Below, one piece after another: positions 52,494 to 62,498 of a stretch of 64,000 bases of DNA. Each line of letters begins with the position of its first letter. Positions within the stretch are counted from its first letter, which is position 1. Below the pieces are notes generated by a model. It did no database searches. It was not told where the DNA came from and saw only the letters and a list, made by a program, of their open reading frames with translations. A program made the position numbers and the translations under genes. The DNA is taken from contig CANQCY010000006.1 in the NCBI GenBank assembly GCA_947591245.1, positions 18,268 through 82,267 on the forward strand, in the 5' to 3' direction. Origin of the DNA: an uncultured Lachnospiraceae bacterium (lineage in GTDB: Bacteria > Bacillota > Clostridia > Lachnospirales > Lachnospiraceae).

Positions 52494-53131
52494 GCGCTCC
52501 GATCTGTTACATTTTCGGAGCCGGGGAATTTTCCCCCTGCGAGATCATACTTGAGGAAAACGACCTTGTCATCGCGGCGGATGGCGGATATGACCATCTC
52601 ATACGCATGGGGCTTCGGGCAGACATAGCGCTCGGCGACTTTGATTCCGTATCGTCCGGCGAAGTCTGGAATGATACGATCTGTGAGAAAATGACATATC
52701 CCCCTGAAAAAGACGACACGGACATGATGCTCGCTATTAAGCTCGGTCTTTCACGGGGATTCGAGCAGTTTGCCATTTACGGCGGGCTCGGCGGGAGGCT
52801 GGATCATACGATCGCCAACATTCAGGCGTTATCATACCTTGCCGAGCGCCAAGCTCAGGGTATGCTGTATCATGAAGATTATGCGCTGACTGTCATCAAA
52901 GACAGCAGCTATACGATTGAAAAAACATATGCGGGATGCGTATCCGTTTTTTCCCTGAGCGATACAAGCAAAAACGTGACCATCCGAGGACTCCAGTACG
53001 AAGCGGAGGGGGTCACGCTTACCAACACCTTCCCGCTCGGAATAAGCAATACCGCCACGGGAAAAAAGGGGATTATCAGCGTTGAAAACGGAACGCTCCT
53101 GATTCTTTGGCACAACACGGCAGTAAAATAA
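52490..53131 (+). CDS. thiN: Thiamine pyrophosphokinase
   Basis: Converts thiamine to its active diphosphate. 213 residues with A-D-G-G-Y-D-H-L, A-L-G-D-F-D-S-V, Y-P-P-E-K-D-D-T-D-M-M-L-A and G-L-G-G-R-L-D-H-T-I-A-N, all catalytic or substrate-binding in the family. ATGA overlap with mrp indicates coupling. Start context lies inside mrp. Confidence 0.95.
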   Translation: MSAPICYIFGAGEFSPCEIILEENDLVIAADGGYDHLIRMGLRADIALGDFDSVSSGEVWNDTICEKMTYPPEKDDTDMMLAIKLGLSRGFEQFAIYGGLGGRLDHTIANIQALSYLAERQAQGMLYHEDYALTVIKDSSYTIEKTYAGCVSVFSLSDTSKNVTIRGLQYEAEGVTLTNTFPLGISNTATGKKGIISVENGTLLILWHNTAVK

Positions 53132-53162
53132 ATTAAAACCTTGTACAAGGAGGATATGCTTT

Positions 53163-53840
53163 ATGAATTATGAAATTAAAGGAACACCGTTACCAGTGGT
53201 AGAATGCACTCTTGAGCCAAAAGAGACGATGATCTGCGAAGCCGGTGCAATGAGCTGGATGACAGGAAACATGAAAATGGAAACGGAAGGCGGCGGCATC
53301 GGAAAAATGTTCTCCAAGGCGCTGTCCGGCGAGCGCATGTTCCATAACCGTTATACCGCCCAAGGCTCGCAGGGCACGATCGCATTTGCTTCCAGTTTTC
53401 CGGGAAATATCGTAGCAGTGGAAATCGCTCCGGGACAGGAAATAATCTGCCAGAAATCAGCCTTTCTCGCATCCACGACAGGGGTTGAACTGTCGGTATT
53501 CTTCCAGAAGAAAATGGGAGCGGGATTTTTCGGCGGCGAGGGCTTTATCATGCAGCGCCTTTCCGGAAGCGGTACCGCCTTTCTTGAAATCGACGGCTCT
53601 GTCGTGACAAAACAGCTGGCGGCCGGCGAAGAACTCGTGATAGACACAGGTTATCTCGCACTGATGGATGCCACCTGCTCTATCAATATCGTATCGGTAA
53701 AAGGACTGAAAAACAAGTTCCTCGGCGGCGAAGGCTTATTCAATACCGTTGTGACCGGACCGGGACGCGTATCGCTTCAGACGATGCCCGCCGTTCAGGT
53801 GGCAGGCGTAATCAGTCCGTTTATTCAGACCGGAAATTGA
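53163..53840 (+). CDS. TIGR00266/AIM24 family protein
   Basis: 225 residues, mostly beta, with the family signature C-E-A-G-A-M-S-W-M near residue 22, F-A-S-S-F-P-G-N-I, and G-G-E-G-F-I-M-Q-R-L-S-G-S-G. Members form trimeric beta barrels of unknown role. AAGGAGG precedes the ATG; 31 bases after thiN. Confidence 0.9.
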   Translation: MNYEIKGTPLPVVECTLEPKETMICEAGAMSWMTGNMKMETEGGGIGKMFSKALSGERMFHNRYTAQGSQGTIAFASSFPGNIVAVEIAPGQEIICQKSAFLASTTGVELSVFFQKKMGAGFFGGEGFIMQRLSGSGTAFLEIDGSVVTKQLAAGEELVIDTGYLALMDATCSINIVSVKGLKNKFLGGEGLFNTVVTGPGRVSLQTMPAVQVAGVISPFIQTGN

Positions 53841-53874
53841 TAATCACAGTAAAATTTCCTATACGTTCAAGAGC

Positions 53875-53904
53875 GGGACGCCAGGCCTCGCGCTGATGTC
53901 CCGT
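53875..53904 (+). terminator. Possible terminator after TIGR00266 gene
   Basis: Arms CGGGAC / GTCCCG with an 18-base loop; T-rich but interrupted tail. Weak. Confidence 0.35.
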
Positions 53905-53945
53905 TCATTCTTTCCTTGAAGCAGAACAGAGGAGGGCTTCACAGC

Positions 53946-54617
53946 ATGACGCATATTTTATTAGTCGAGGACGACAGCGGGATTGTGGAAAACTTAAGCG
54001 GATTTTTGACAAAAGAAGGTTTTGAAATCACTGCCGTATCCGGACAAAAAGATGCCGTTGCCCGCCTTTCGCAGTCCGCATATGATCTGGCGCTGCTGGA
54101 TATTTCACTGGCGGATGGAAACGGTTTCGCCGTCTGCTCCTATATCAAACAAAATACGGATATTCCCGTGATTTTTCTCACCGCCTACGGCGATGAGTAC
54201 AGTGTCGTTTCCGGACTCGACATGGGGGCGGATGATTACATCAATAAGCCTTTCCGCCCACGGGAGCTGGCGTCCCGAATCAACAGCGTCCTCCGCCGCA
54301 CGAAAAAGGCCCGGTCCGTCTTACAGATCGGAGATCTCACAATAGATATTTTAAAAGCAATTGTCAAAAAGGACGGCAGCGAAATTTTTCTCTCCGCCTT
54401 GGAATACCGTATTTTACTCATTCTCTGCCAAAACCGGGGCGCCGTAATGACGAGAGACCGGCTTTTGGAGGAAATCTGGGACGCCTCGGGCGAATTTGTC
54501 AATGACAATACCCTCACCGTCTATATAAAACGGCTCCGGGAAAAAGTAGAGTCCGACGCCGCCAACCCGCAGCTGATCAAAACCGTCCGGGGCATGGGCT
54601 ACCGGATCGATCTATAA
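53946..54617 (+). CDS. OmpR-family response regulator (Bce-like)
   Basis: 223 residues: receiver domain with V-E-D-D, phospho-acceptor Asp52 in L-L-D-I-S-L, and Lys101 in N-K-P-F-R; then a winged-helix DNA-binding domain (L-S-A-L-E-Y-R-I-L, D-N-T-L-T-V-Y-I-K-R-L-R-E-K, R-G-M-G-Y-R). AGGAGG lies 11 bases before the ATG at 53946. First gene of a regulator-kinase-ABC module; likely binds the 11-bp repeats upstream of the ABC genes. Confidence 0.95.
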   Translation: MTHILLVEDDSGIVENLSGFLTKEGFEITAVSGQKDAVARLSQSAYDLALLDISLADGNGFAVCSYIKQNTDIPVIFLTAYGDEYSVVSGLDMGADDYINKPFRPRELASRINSVLRRTKKARSVLQIGDLTIDILKAIVKKDGSEIFLSALEYRILLILCQNRGAVMTRDRLLEEIWDASGEFVNDNTLTVYIKRLREKVESDAANPQLIKTVRGMGYRIDL

Positions 54618-54645
54618 ATGCAGAAAAGGAGCTAAACAGGCAGGT

Positions 54646-55662
54646 ATGAATCTTACTTTTTTCCGAAATCCCGAGATACAAAAATACGGCCTTGTCTGCT
54701 TGATTCTATGGCTTGCAGCGGCTGCTGCCTCGGGTATGCTGTTTGGCGCGCCCGGCATTGTTTTCACATCGACCGTCTGCCTGACGCAGACTGCCATACA
54801 CCTATATTTTCATTACCGCAGATATCGGAAGATCGCCGCTCTCGCCGATGAAGTGCAGCATTTCTTGCACAACTCCCAAACGACGGAAATACACATGCTG
54901 GAGGAGGGGGAACTCTCTGTCCTGCAAAGCGAGATCCGTAAATTATTTATGAAATTATCGCTGCAGTCTACGCAATTAACCAATGAAAAACGCTTTCTCA
55001 TGGATTCTATCGCAGATATCTCCCACCAAATACGCACGCCGCTTACTTCCCTCAATCTCATTGCTTCACGCCTTCGCCAGACCGATCTTGAACCGCCGGT
55101 GCGCGACCGCCTGATTTGGGAACTGAACGGTCTCCTGCGTCACATCGAATGGCTCATAGAAAGCCTCTTAAAAATGGCGAAGCTGGACGCCGGAGCAGTA
55201 CAGATGAAATGCGAACGGATACCCGTCCGGAAACTGATCGAAAAAGCTGCAAATGAGCTGGCTATCACGATCGAATTACACAATCAGGCATTTATTTCCG
55301 AAATCAAAGGCGATCCGGCATTTTTCGGGGATTTTCTGTGGACAGGCGAGGCGGCGGCAAATATTATCAAAAACTGCATTGACCATACGCCGGAGAACGG
55401 TACGATCACAGTACGCTCCGAAGAAAATAACCTATACACCCGTATCGAAATTATGGATGACGGGCCCGGTATCGACAAAAAGGATCTCCCCCATCTGTTT
55501 GAACGCTTTTACAAAGGAACAAATTCCGGAGAACAGAGCGTAGGGATCGGGCTCGCCCTCGCAAAAATGATTATTGACTGCCAAAACGGCGTACTGACAG
55601 CGGAAAACCGCCCGGAAGGCGGCGCTCTTTTTTCCATTACCTTTTACAAAATGACGGCGTAA
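54646..55662 (+). CDS. Intramembrane-sensing histidine kinase (BceS-like)
   Basis: 338 residues. Two membrane helices (about 13-34 and 37-56) with almost no extracellular loop, so ligand sensing must be through partner proteins, as known for BceS kinases that read the flux of the ABC transporter. His127 in D-I-S-H-Q-I-R-T-P-L is the phosphorylation site; N-box N-I-I-K-N-C-I-D-H, G1 D-D-G-P-G-I-D, and G2 V-G-I-G-L-A-L-A follow. 28 bases after the regulator gene. Confidence 0.93.
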   Translation: MNLTFFRNPEIQKYGLVCLILWLAAAAASGMLFGAPGIVFTSTVCLTQTAIHLYFHYRRYRKIAALADEVQHFLHNSQTTEIHMLEEGELSVLQSEIRKLFMKLSLQSTQLTNEKRFLMDSIADISHQIRTPLTSLNLIASRLRQTDLEPPVRDRLIWELNGLLRHIEWLIESLLKMAKLDAGAVQMKCERIPVRKLIEKAANELAITIELHNQAFISEIKGDPAFFGDFLWTGEAAANIIKNCIDHTPENGTITVRSEENNLYTRIEIMDDGPGIDKKDLPHLFERFYKGTNSGEQSVGIGLALAKMIIDCQNGVLTAENRPEGGALFSITFYKMTA

Positions 55663-55673
55663 GTGATAGATCC

Positions 55674-55706
55674 GTCACTTTCCTGTCATTCCGATGTCAC
55701 TCTGCT
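55674..55706 (+). promoter_or_regulatory. Three 11-bp direct repeats, likely regulator operator
   Basis: GTCAC, GTCAT and GTCAC begin at 55674, 55685 and 55696, exactly 11 bases apart and followed by similar T/C-rich bases. Half-sites about one helical turn apart are typical of OmpR-type regulators. They overlap the expected -35 region; a -10-like TATGAT/GATAAT lies at 55711-55719 and no good -35 is seen, as expected for an activated promoter of the ABC genes. Confidence 0.6.
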
Positions 55707-55793
55707 TTGATATGATAATTACAGATCAGCGAGGGACGCCGGTTACCCTCCTGAAATATAATCGCGCTTAAAACATGCGCAAAGGAGGATACT

Positions 55794-56477
55794 ATGGAAA
55801 TATTAAGAATCGAAAACATATGCAAAATCTACGGAAGCGGCGACAACGAAGTCACCGCCTTAGATGACATATCGTTTTCCGTAAATCAAGGAGAGTTTGT
55901 CGCCATCATCGGTCCCAGCGGTTCGGGCAAATCCACGCTTCTACATATTCTGGGCGGAGTTGACTGCCCGACGTCCGGCAAAGTGTTTATGAACGGTCAG
56001 GATATATACGCGCAGAAAGAGGAACAGCTCGCCATTTTCCGCCGGCGCGAGGTGGGACTTATTTATCAATTTTATAACCTGATTCCTATATTGAATGTAG
56101 TAGAAAATATGACGCTGCCTGTTTTGATGGACGGCAAAAAGCCGGATCCGGATTTTGTTGAGGATCTGCTTGGAACACTCGGCCTGAAAGAACGGAAAAA
56201 CCATCTTCCCAACCAGCTCTCCGGCGGACAGCAGCAGCGCGTGTCGATCGGGCGCGCCCTGATGAATTCTCCCGCCGTCGTACTCGCTGACGAACCCACG
56301 GGCAACCTGGATTCACAGAACAGCCGGGAAATCGTTGAACTTTTGAAGGCGTCAAATAAGAAATACAAACAGACGCTGATCGTTATTACGCATGATGAGA
56401 AAATCGCTCTGCAGGCAGACCGCATTATTTCCATCAATGACGGAAAAATTACGAAAGACGAGGTGAACCGGGCATGA
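55794..56477 (+). CDS. ABC transporter ATPase (BceA-like)
   Basis: 227 residues: Walker [11 protein letters not shown]-loop Y-Q-F-Y-N-L-I-P, signature L-S-G-G-Q-Q-Q-R-V, Walker [13 protein letters not shown] and switch His in T-H-D-E-K. Typical of the MacB/LolD/Bce group. The stop overlaps the permease start by 4 bases (ATGA). AAAGGAGG precedes the ATG. Confidence 0.96.
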   Translation: MEILRIENICKIYGSGDNEVTALDDISFSVNQGEFVAIIGPSGSGKSTLLHILGGVDCPTSGKVFMNGQDIYAQKEEQLAIFRRREVGLIYQFYNLIPILNVVENMTLPVLMDGKKPDPDFVEDLLGTLGLKERKNHLPNQLSGGQQQRVSIGRALMNSPAVVLADEPTGNLDSQNSREIVELLKASNKKYKQTLIVITHDEKIALQADRIISINDGKITKDEVNRA

Positions 56478-58600
56478 ATATCTTTTCTAAATTTGCAGTC
56501 AGATCTCTCCGTAAAAACCGGAGCAGAAGCTTTTTCAGCCTTATCGGAATCACGCTTGCCGCCGCCATGATCACAGCTGTCATGACGGGGATTAGCAGCC
56601 TGTATGAATATCTGCTGGAAATCGCAAGACTTGAGTACAGCAATGAAAGCATCTCCGCTTATATTAAAGAAAGCCCTCTCTTTCGCACAGCGTCCGTTTT
56701 GTGCGTCCTTGTGCTGGCGATCATTGCGGCCAGCGCCGCCATCCTTATTTATAACGCCTTTTCGATCTCCATCAATGAGAGAAAAAAGCAGTACGGTCTG
56801 CTGTCCTCTCTGGGAGCTACAAAAAAGCAGCTGCGGATGACAATTGTTACCGAAGCATTTCTTACCTGTATCATCGGCGTCCCGCTCGGCATCCTTCTCG
56901 GCATCGGCGGTCTCACAGGTATTTTTCACCTTTTGCGCCGAGAACTGGCAGAGGCGCTTCAAACCGGCGGAGCCATTCCATTCCAGCTATCCGCCGCGCC
57001 GCGGGCAATTATCGTCGCCTGCGCCATCAGTTTTGCCACCGCTCTCACCGCCGCTTATATTCCCGCCCGAAAGGCATTGAAGACGCCGGCAATGGAAGCA
57101 ATTCGCCAAACTGCCGACACAAACGCATACGATCCGAAAAAATTACGCACCTCCCGCATAACGCGCATTTTGTTTGGTCTTGAGGGCGATATCGCAGCCA
57201 AAAACTATAAACGGTGCCGATGCAAATACCGAACGACTGTTTTTTCTATTTTCCTCAGCATCGTACTGTTTATTTCATCCAATAGTTTTTGCTGTTATCT
57301 GACGGATTCGATCCGCGCCGTCATCGAAGATTTCCAGTGTGACATATGGCTGGACGCAAAAGGCGCCACCGCGGGAAATCAGACCGAAACACTCTTCGCA
57401 CGCCTGAGTCAGAGTCCCGGCGTGACGGACAGCGAATACCATTATTTACTTGAAGCAGAGGCGTTCATACCGGCAAACGCCATCAATAAAACATTTCGCG
57501 ATAAATACATGCCTGCCTCTGACAGCGGGGAAACCGCCGGCAAAACGCTATGCAATAATATCGGCATTGTTTTCCTGAAAGATGATGCTTATAATTCTTT
57601 CATCGAAAAAGAGCATCTGGATTTGTCCAAATACGGCGGAAATTCAATTCCAAACGCCCTTGTATACAATACTTCCACCACATATGACAATGAACGGAAG
57701 CATTATATGATCTGTAATTTTTTCGAAACGAAACCGGATTCGCTGGAAATCGTATTTGCCACGAACCGGCATATTGCACTGAATGGCGGGGACTATCACC
57801 TTGACGACAGTTTTACGCCGTATATCCAGCCAGCCGGACAAGGAAAATATGAGGTACAGGTGATTTCAGACGATACGGAAACAGAAGCGGAGGATCAGTG
57901 GGCTCCTTTAGAGAGCGTGTGCGACATAAAAAAATTCCCTCTCGGAGATACGATCAAATCGCTTCCCGCGGGGCTCGACCACGAAGCGTCTTGTCTTGAT
58001 CTCACCCTGATCTATCCGGAACGCACGCTGCAGGCAATCGCACCAAACCCGGAAAGAGCCGGCGCCTATATGACTTTCACGACGGATAACCGCACCGAAA
58101 GCTACGCCAGCATGCAGAATATTCTCGCCGAATCGGATGATTACCGCAATGCAAATCTGTATAACGTAGCGGAACGCAACCAGACAAACCGCGCATATAT
58201 CCTTACGATCCGTGTGTTTGCCTATGGATTTCTCTTCCTGATCCTGGTCATTTCCGCGGCAAACATACTGAATGTCATCTCCGCCAATGTTATTTTGCGC
58301 AGAAGAGAATTTGCCATGCTGCGCTCCGTCGGCATGACTCGGTCAGGCTTTTATAAAATGGCTATTTTCGAGAGCTTTCTGTACGGAAGCAAAGGCATAC
58401 TAACCGGACTTCCAGTTTCCGTCGGCCTGTCCGCCCTTCTCTGGTACCTTTTCATAGACGGCGTAGAATTTCCATTCTATATCCCGTGGAAAATCGCCGC
58501 CATAGCCGTAGCAGCCGTCTTCGCCGTGATCATCGGCACGATGCTCTATACCATGCGCTATATCCAGAAGGGAGGGATGATGGAACAGTTGCATTTATAA
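56474..58600 (+). CDS. ABC permease, FtsX family (BceB-like)
   Basis: 708 residues. One helix near 17-40, three FtsX-domain helices (about 72-195), a helix near 255-275, a large extracellular domain (about 280-590), and a second FtsX domain near the C-terminus ([22 protein letters not shown], the coupling-helix motif). With its kinase and regulator this forms a Bce-type detoxification and sensing unit for peptide antibiotics or similar cell-wall agents. The extracellular domain is somewhat larger than in typical BceB. Confidence 0.9.
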   Translation: MNIFSKFAVRSLRKNRSRSFFSLIGITLAAAMITAVMTGISSLYEYLLEIARLEYSNESISAYIKESPLFRTASVLCVLVLAIIAASAAILIYNAFSISINERKKQYGLLSSLGATKKQLRMTIVTEAFLTCIIGVPLGILLGIGGLTGIFHLLRRELAEALQTGGAIPFQLSAAPRAIIVACAISFATALTAAYIPARKALKTPAMEAIRQTADTNAYDPKKLRTSRITRILFGLEGDIAAKNYKRCRCKYRTTVFSIFLSIVLFISSNSFCCYLTDSIRAVIEDFQCDIWLDAKGATAGNQTETLFARLSQSPGVTDSEYHYLLEAEAFIPANAINKTFRDKYMPASDSGETAGKTLCNNIGIVFLKDDAYNSFIEKEHLDLSKYGGNSIPNALVYNTSTTYDNERKHYMICNFFETKPDSLEIVFATNRHIALNGGDYHLDDSFTPYIQPAGQGKYEVQVISDDTETEAEDQWAPLESVCDIKKFPLGDTIKSLPAGLDHEASCLDLTLIYPERTLQAIAPNPERAGAYMTFTTDNRTESYASMQNILAESDDYRNANLYNVAERNQTNRAYILTIRVFAYGFLFLILVISAANILNVISANVILRRREFAMLRSVGMTRSGFYKMAIFESFLYGSKGILTGLPVSVGLSALLWYLFIDGVEFPFYIPWKIAAIAVAAVFAVIIGTMLYTMRYIQKGGMMEQLHL

Positions 58601-58611
58601 AAAAGACCGGA

Positions 58612-59895
58612 TCATTCGTTTTTCACAGTCGTATTTTCATTTGCCGGCATTTCCGGTCTCCCTCCCCTTTCCTTTTCCACGGAGGCGGATATGCTCTTCC
58701 CTCTTTGGTAGCTTTCCGTATTTTGCGGCAAACCTTTTCGTCCAAGCCTATCCGCGCTCCAGTTTTTAACCGTTTTATACACAACGGCGAAAATCGGCAC
58801 CGCACAGATCATGCCCGCTATTCCAAACAAAGAGCCGAAAACGAGGATCGAAAATAGTATCCAAAAACTCCCGAGCCCAATCGATTCCCCTATTATCTTC
58901 GGCCCCAAAATATTTCCGTCAATTTGAAAAATCACAATTATCAGCGCTGCACAAATCACTCCCTTAACCGGACTTACCAAAAACACAAGCACAATACTCG
59001 GGATTGCTCCGATATACTGTCCGAAAAACGGGATAAGGTTGGTAACGCCAACGAGCACGCTGATTAAAGCCGTATATGGCATAGCGGCGATGCTAAATAC
59101 GATAAAGGTGAAAATCGCCACAATGATCGAATCGATGATCTTCCCACTGAAAAATCTGGCAAAAGACCAGTTTATATCCCTTCCCAGCCGCAATAAACTT
59201 TCCGCGTGGCGAATCGGCAGAACCGAATACAGCATCCGTTTTGCCTGAGCACAAAACCGTTCCTTTCCCGCCATCAAATAAATGGATATAATAATTCCGA
59301 TCACGATATTAAAAAGGATGCCCATCGCATTAATCAGGCCATCTGAAATCATGGCGACTGCCGACGTGCCAGTCGGCACCAGTTTATCCTGCAGCAGACT
59401 GAACAACGGCTCATAAATCGCTTTGGTTGACTCTTCCAGCTGCTTGGCAATTTCCGGGTGTTTGCCTTTTATCTCATTTACGCTGTTGACAATTTTCTGA
59501 TAATAGCCCGGAAGGCTATCGGTCAGGCTTACAATACTGTCTACCACTTCCGGCACAACAAGCATAATCATCCAGCACAAAACGACAATAGACAATAAAA
59601 GGACAACCGTTACGGAAACAGCGCGGCTGACGCTTCGCACCGTCTTTCTTTTTTTCATTATCTTATAGAACAGGGGAATTAAAATATTCCTCTCCACCTT
59701 GTTGACAAGCGGACTGAGCAGATAGGCGATCACAAGTCCGATATATACGGGCGTCAGCGCCGAATTCAGCCGATGAATCCATGCAAAGACCACATCAATG
59801 TGGATAAATACAAACGTACAGATCAAAACTGCCGCCAATACGCAAAACCCTGTTATTCCGGCATATATGTACTTATTCTCAAATTTTTTCTTCAT
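58612..59895 (-). CDS. AI-2E family (YtvI/PerM-like) permease
   Basis: 427 residues with about eight membrane helices; an N-terminal pair, an amphipathic middle region (about 130-200, V-D-S-I-V-S-L-T-D-S-L-P) and a C-terminal block with L-I-P-F-F-G-Q-Y-I-G-A-I-P, the family hallmark. Members export small molecules or act as Na/H antiporters. Start at 59895, AGGAGG 6 bases upstream; the longer frame to 59982 has no site. Convergent with the ABC permease, 11 bases apart. Confidence 0.9.
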   Translation of the reverse strand: MKKKFENKYIYAGITGFCVLAAVLICTFVFIHIDVVFAWIHRLNSALTPVYIGLVIAYLLSPLVNKVERNILIPLFYKIMKKRKTVRSVSRAVSVTVVLLLSIVVLCWMIMLVVPEVVDSIVSLTDSLPGYYQKIVNSVNEIKGKHPEIAKQLEESTKAIYEPLFSLLQDKLVPTGTSAVAMISDGLINAMGILFNIVIGIIISIYLMAGKERFCAQAKRMLYSVLPIRHAESLLRLGRDINWSFARFFSGKIIDSIIVAIFTFIVFSIAAMPYTALISVLVGVTNLIPFFGQYIGAIPSIVLVFLVSPVKGVICAALIIVIFQIDGNILGPKIIGESIGLGSFWILFSILVFGSLFGIAGMICAVPIFAVVYKTVKNWSADRLGRKGLPQNTESYQRGKSISASVEKERGGRPEMPANENTTVKNE

Positions 59896-60030
59896 TTTCT
59901 GCCTCCTTTTCTTGAAAAGGGGCTTATCCGACAAGCTTCCTTCCCATGCCGTTAGTATATCGCAAAAATCCGCTTTTGGCAACCTTGCGATGACCCGCTT
60001 TCAAGCGCCCTGCCGCGGCAAGGGTTTTCG

Positions 60031-60059
60031 TTGACAACGCATCCCGCAGCAATTATAAT
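60031..60059 (+). promoter_or_regulatory. Consensus sigma-A promoter
   Basis: TTGACA, 17 bases, TATAAT, a perfect consensus, about 54 bases before the start of the frameshifted esterase gene. Expression should therefore be strong even though the coding frame is broken. Confidence 0.85.
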
Positions 60060-60112
60060 AAAAAACAGAAACTTTCCACATAACAAGGAATGAAGCAAAG
60101 GAGCAAGTGTGA

Positions 60113-61427
60113 ATGAATAAAAAATTTATGGGATTTACAGCCTCTGCGCTGGCGGTTTCCATCCTGATGGGCGGAATCAGCATTTCTGCAAAAAGCCAGC
60201 CAAAGACTGCATTGAAATCAAAAAAAATAACGATGCAGGAAGGAACGAAAAAGCGTTCCTCTGAAAAACAAAAAGAAAAATACGGCTTATACGTACAAAT
60301 CATCCAATGCAAAAGTTGCAAAGGTATCCAAATCAGGAAAAATAACCGCTCTGAAAAGCGGAAAAGCAAAGATCTCCGTCACGGAAAAAAGAAAGGGGAA
60401 AAAGAAAAAAAAGATCGGTACCCTGACTGTGACTGTAAAAGCTGCCGCCAAAGCAAATCCGCAACAGACAAGCGCCCCGGCAGCCAGCACAGCGCCGCCT
60501 GTCCAGCCAGCACAGTCCCCGGCATCCACCCCGCCGGCGGCGTCTCTGGCGCCTTCCGCCTCTTTTGCTCCATCCGCTTCCCCCGAGGCTTCTACCCCGG
60601 AGCCGCCGCTGCCTGAACCGGAGATTACAACGCAGACTCCTCCGAAACTGGCGCTGGAAGACAATAACGTAACATACGGAACTTTGAAAAAGGACACATA
60701 TTATTCCACCACGACAGGGAAAAACAGAAATGTGAATATTATTCTCCCGGCCGGCTACACGGAAGATAAAAAATATCCGGTTCTTTATCTGTTCCATGGA
60801 GGAATGGGCGATGAAAACGACTGGCTTTCCGGCGGCATTGTCAACACAATCGGAAACATGATTTCATGGGAAGAGGCAGCGGAAATGATTCTGGTACTTC
60901 CGAACTGCCGCTGCCGCGAAAACGACGCTGCAAATCCTTCTGACGGTCTGGCGCCGGAACACGTTCAGTCCTTTGACCGGTTTTTGACTGATTTCGAGGA
61001 TAACCTGATGCCTTACATGGAGCAGAACTATTCGATCGCTACCGGGCGCGAAAACACTGCAATCGCCGGATTTTCCATGGGCGGGCGCACTGCACTGAAC
61101 ATCGGTTTCCACCTGTATGAAAAAATCAAATACATCGGAGCGTTCACCCCGGCATACGGTATTTTTGAATACGAAAATATGGGTCTGCATGAAGACGGGC
61201 TGTTTAATGAGGAAACCTTTACATTGCCCGACGAATACAAAAATAATACGTTCCTTATGATGAATAAAGGCAATCAGGACAACATGGTAAATGATGAACC
61301 GGTCCGCTATCATGAGGCGCTTTTGAAAAACGGCGTACCCCACGCCTATTATACAATGGACGGCGGACATGACTGGCCGCTGTGGCGAAACGGTTTTTAC
61401 AATTTTGCACGGTATATATTTCAGTGA
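60113..61427 (+). pseudogene. Secreted Ig-like / CE1-type esterase, frameshifted
   Basis: Two overlapping frames encode one ancestral protein. Frame A (from 60113) gives a signal peptide and the start of the lysine-rich Ig-like domain, up to E-G-T-K-K. Frame B carries the rest of that domain (N-T-A-Y-T-Y-K-S-S-N-A-K-V-A-K-V-S), a Pro/Ala/Ser linker and a CE1-like esterase with G-F-S-M-G-G (nucleophile Ser) and D-G-G-H-D-W (His). Homology switches frame at the A5 run 60248-60252; one base fewer restores a continuous frame like that of the intact esterase at 20538-21917. Cause could be mutation, sequencing error or slippage. The downstream frame alone (GTG 60429) would lack a signal peptide. 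Confidence 0.8.
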
Positions 61428-61582
61428 CAGGAATCTTGTTTAAGCATTTCCATAAGCCTTTCCGGCTTAGCGCCTAGGCCGCAGCATGCATCTGATCCGC
61501 CAAGCGGCGAACGGCATTTACGGCGCGATCCCTTTATCCATGTTAATCATCTTTTGCGGCCGAACAGCCCCATATGCGATAA

Positions 61583-61618
61583 ATCCCCGCCTCATCCTTT
61601 GACGATGAGAGCGGGGAT
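61583..61618. other. Strong hairpin between convergent genes
   Basis: Arms ATCCCCGC (61583-61590) and GCGGGGAT (61611-61618) with inner CTCATC / GATGAG and a one-base bulge. It lies between the esterase and the FliD-like gene, which converge, so it may stop both transcripts, but neither side has a good T-run. The remaining bases 61428-61653 also hold a small TAAGCC/GGCTTA stem (61462-61478) and nothing else recognisable. Confidence 0.5.
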
Positions 61619-61653
61619 CGGATTATATGCAAAAAGCACAATACGACATCCTT

Positions 61654-62430
61654 CTAGAAATACCAATTGTATGAACCCATATAATTGCCATAGAAATTAC
61701 TATAGCCGCCACCCCTGTTATAGATCGGCGAAGCCGACGCCGCCCGGGCTGCAGATTGGCTGATGCTGCTGGAACGGTTTGCCGTCAGGGAAGCAAAGGA
61801 CGCAGTTCCGTTGAACACTCGTTTGAGTGAATCAATATCTGCCGCCTTCAGCTTATCTTTGTCCACCGAAAGCGTCTGATCCTTTTCAACCGTTATTCCC
61901 ACCTCAGCAAGACTCCGTGCATATATGGCGGTCTGCTGCGCCATATATGACGTATTTCTGCTGACATTGGAGTTCGTTGATCCTCTGCCCGCTTTTAATG
62001 CCGAGTTATAATCCGACACAAATGTATCGACCGCTTTGGCGATGGCGTCCCTGTCATAGCCCTTGGTCGTCGTTGTAACGCCCGTTTCCGCATCTTTTAC
62101 GGTCGTGTATTTTTCGGCAAACAGCGATTGCGAACCCTGATTCGCCAAAGCGCTCGCCGACGACGTCAGCTCATCTGCCTCTTTCCGTACTGTCGCCAGC
62201 GCGCGTTTTGAAGACGTATAAGCCGAATCCCAGTCATTCCAGCGAGAATTCGACTTCTTGTTCGCAGAAGCCGTATCTGTTGCTTTCGTTTTTGCATAAT
62301 AAGAAGTCAAAAGCTTCTTATAGCTGCCGCTTCGAATACTGTTGTAATTACCGAGCGATCCATAAAAGCTGCTGGACATGCTTCCGCCAAAAAGACCGGA
62401 TAAACCATAACTTCCAAAATGAAAGCCCAT
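61654..62430 (-). CDS. FliD C-terminal-like protein, unknown
   Basis: 258 residues from the ATG at 62430 (AGGAGG 8 bases upstream). The N-terminus is Gly/Ser/Tyr-rich (F-G-S-Y-G-L-S-G-L-F-G-G). Residues about 120-235 resemble the FliD C-terminal region: F-V-S-D-Y-N-S-A-L, then A-R-S-L-A-E-V-G-I-T-V, then L-S-V-D-K-D-K-L-K-A-A and V-F-N-G-T-A-S-F. No FliD N-domain or signal peptide. The C-terminal tail is Tyr/Gly/Asn-rich. It follows the coiled-coil gene and could share its sigma-28-like promoter, suggesting a flagellum-exported accessory protein. Confidence 0.6.
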   Translation of the reverse strand: MGFHFGSYGLSGLFGGSMSSSFYGSLGNYNSIRSGSYKKLLTSYYAKTKATDTASANKKSNSRWNDWDSAYTSSKRALATVRKEADELTSSASALANQGSQSLFAEKYTTVKDAETGVTTTTKGYDRDAIAKAVDTFVSDYNSALKAGRGSTNSNVSRNTSYMAQQTAIYARSLAEVGITVEKDQTLSVDKDKLKAADIDSLKRVFNGTASFASLTANRSSSISQSAARAASASPIYNRGGGYSNFYGNYMGSYNWYF

Positions 62431-62466
62431 GCTCGTTCCCTCCTTTCTGAAATATTTTGTATTCAT

Positions 62467-62490
62467 ATGATACCAGGGTCAAAAGGTCAT
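62467..62490 (+). repeat. 24-bp inverted repeat, left copy
   Basis: Begins ATGATACCAGGG and matches the reverse complement of 63628-63651 at all 24 bases; flanking bases differ. It lies between the FliD-like gene and the coiled-coil gene. Confidence 0.95.
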
Positions 62491-62498
62491 GCTATTTT

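Noticed and set aside
60390..60412. A5 and A8 runs in the frameshifted esterase as the slippage site
   Set aside because: Homology to the Ig-like domain is already in the second frame well upstream, so the shift must lie near 60250; the runs encode the normal Lys stretch.
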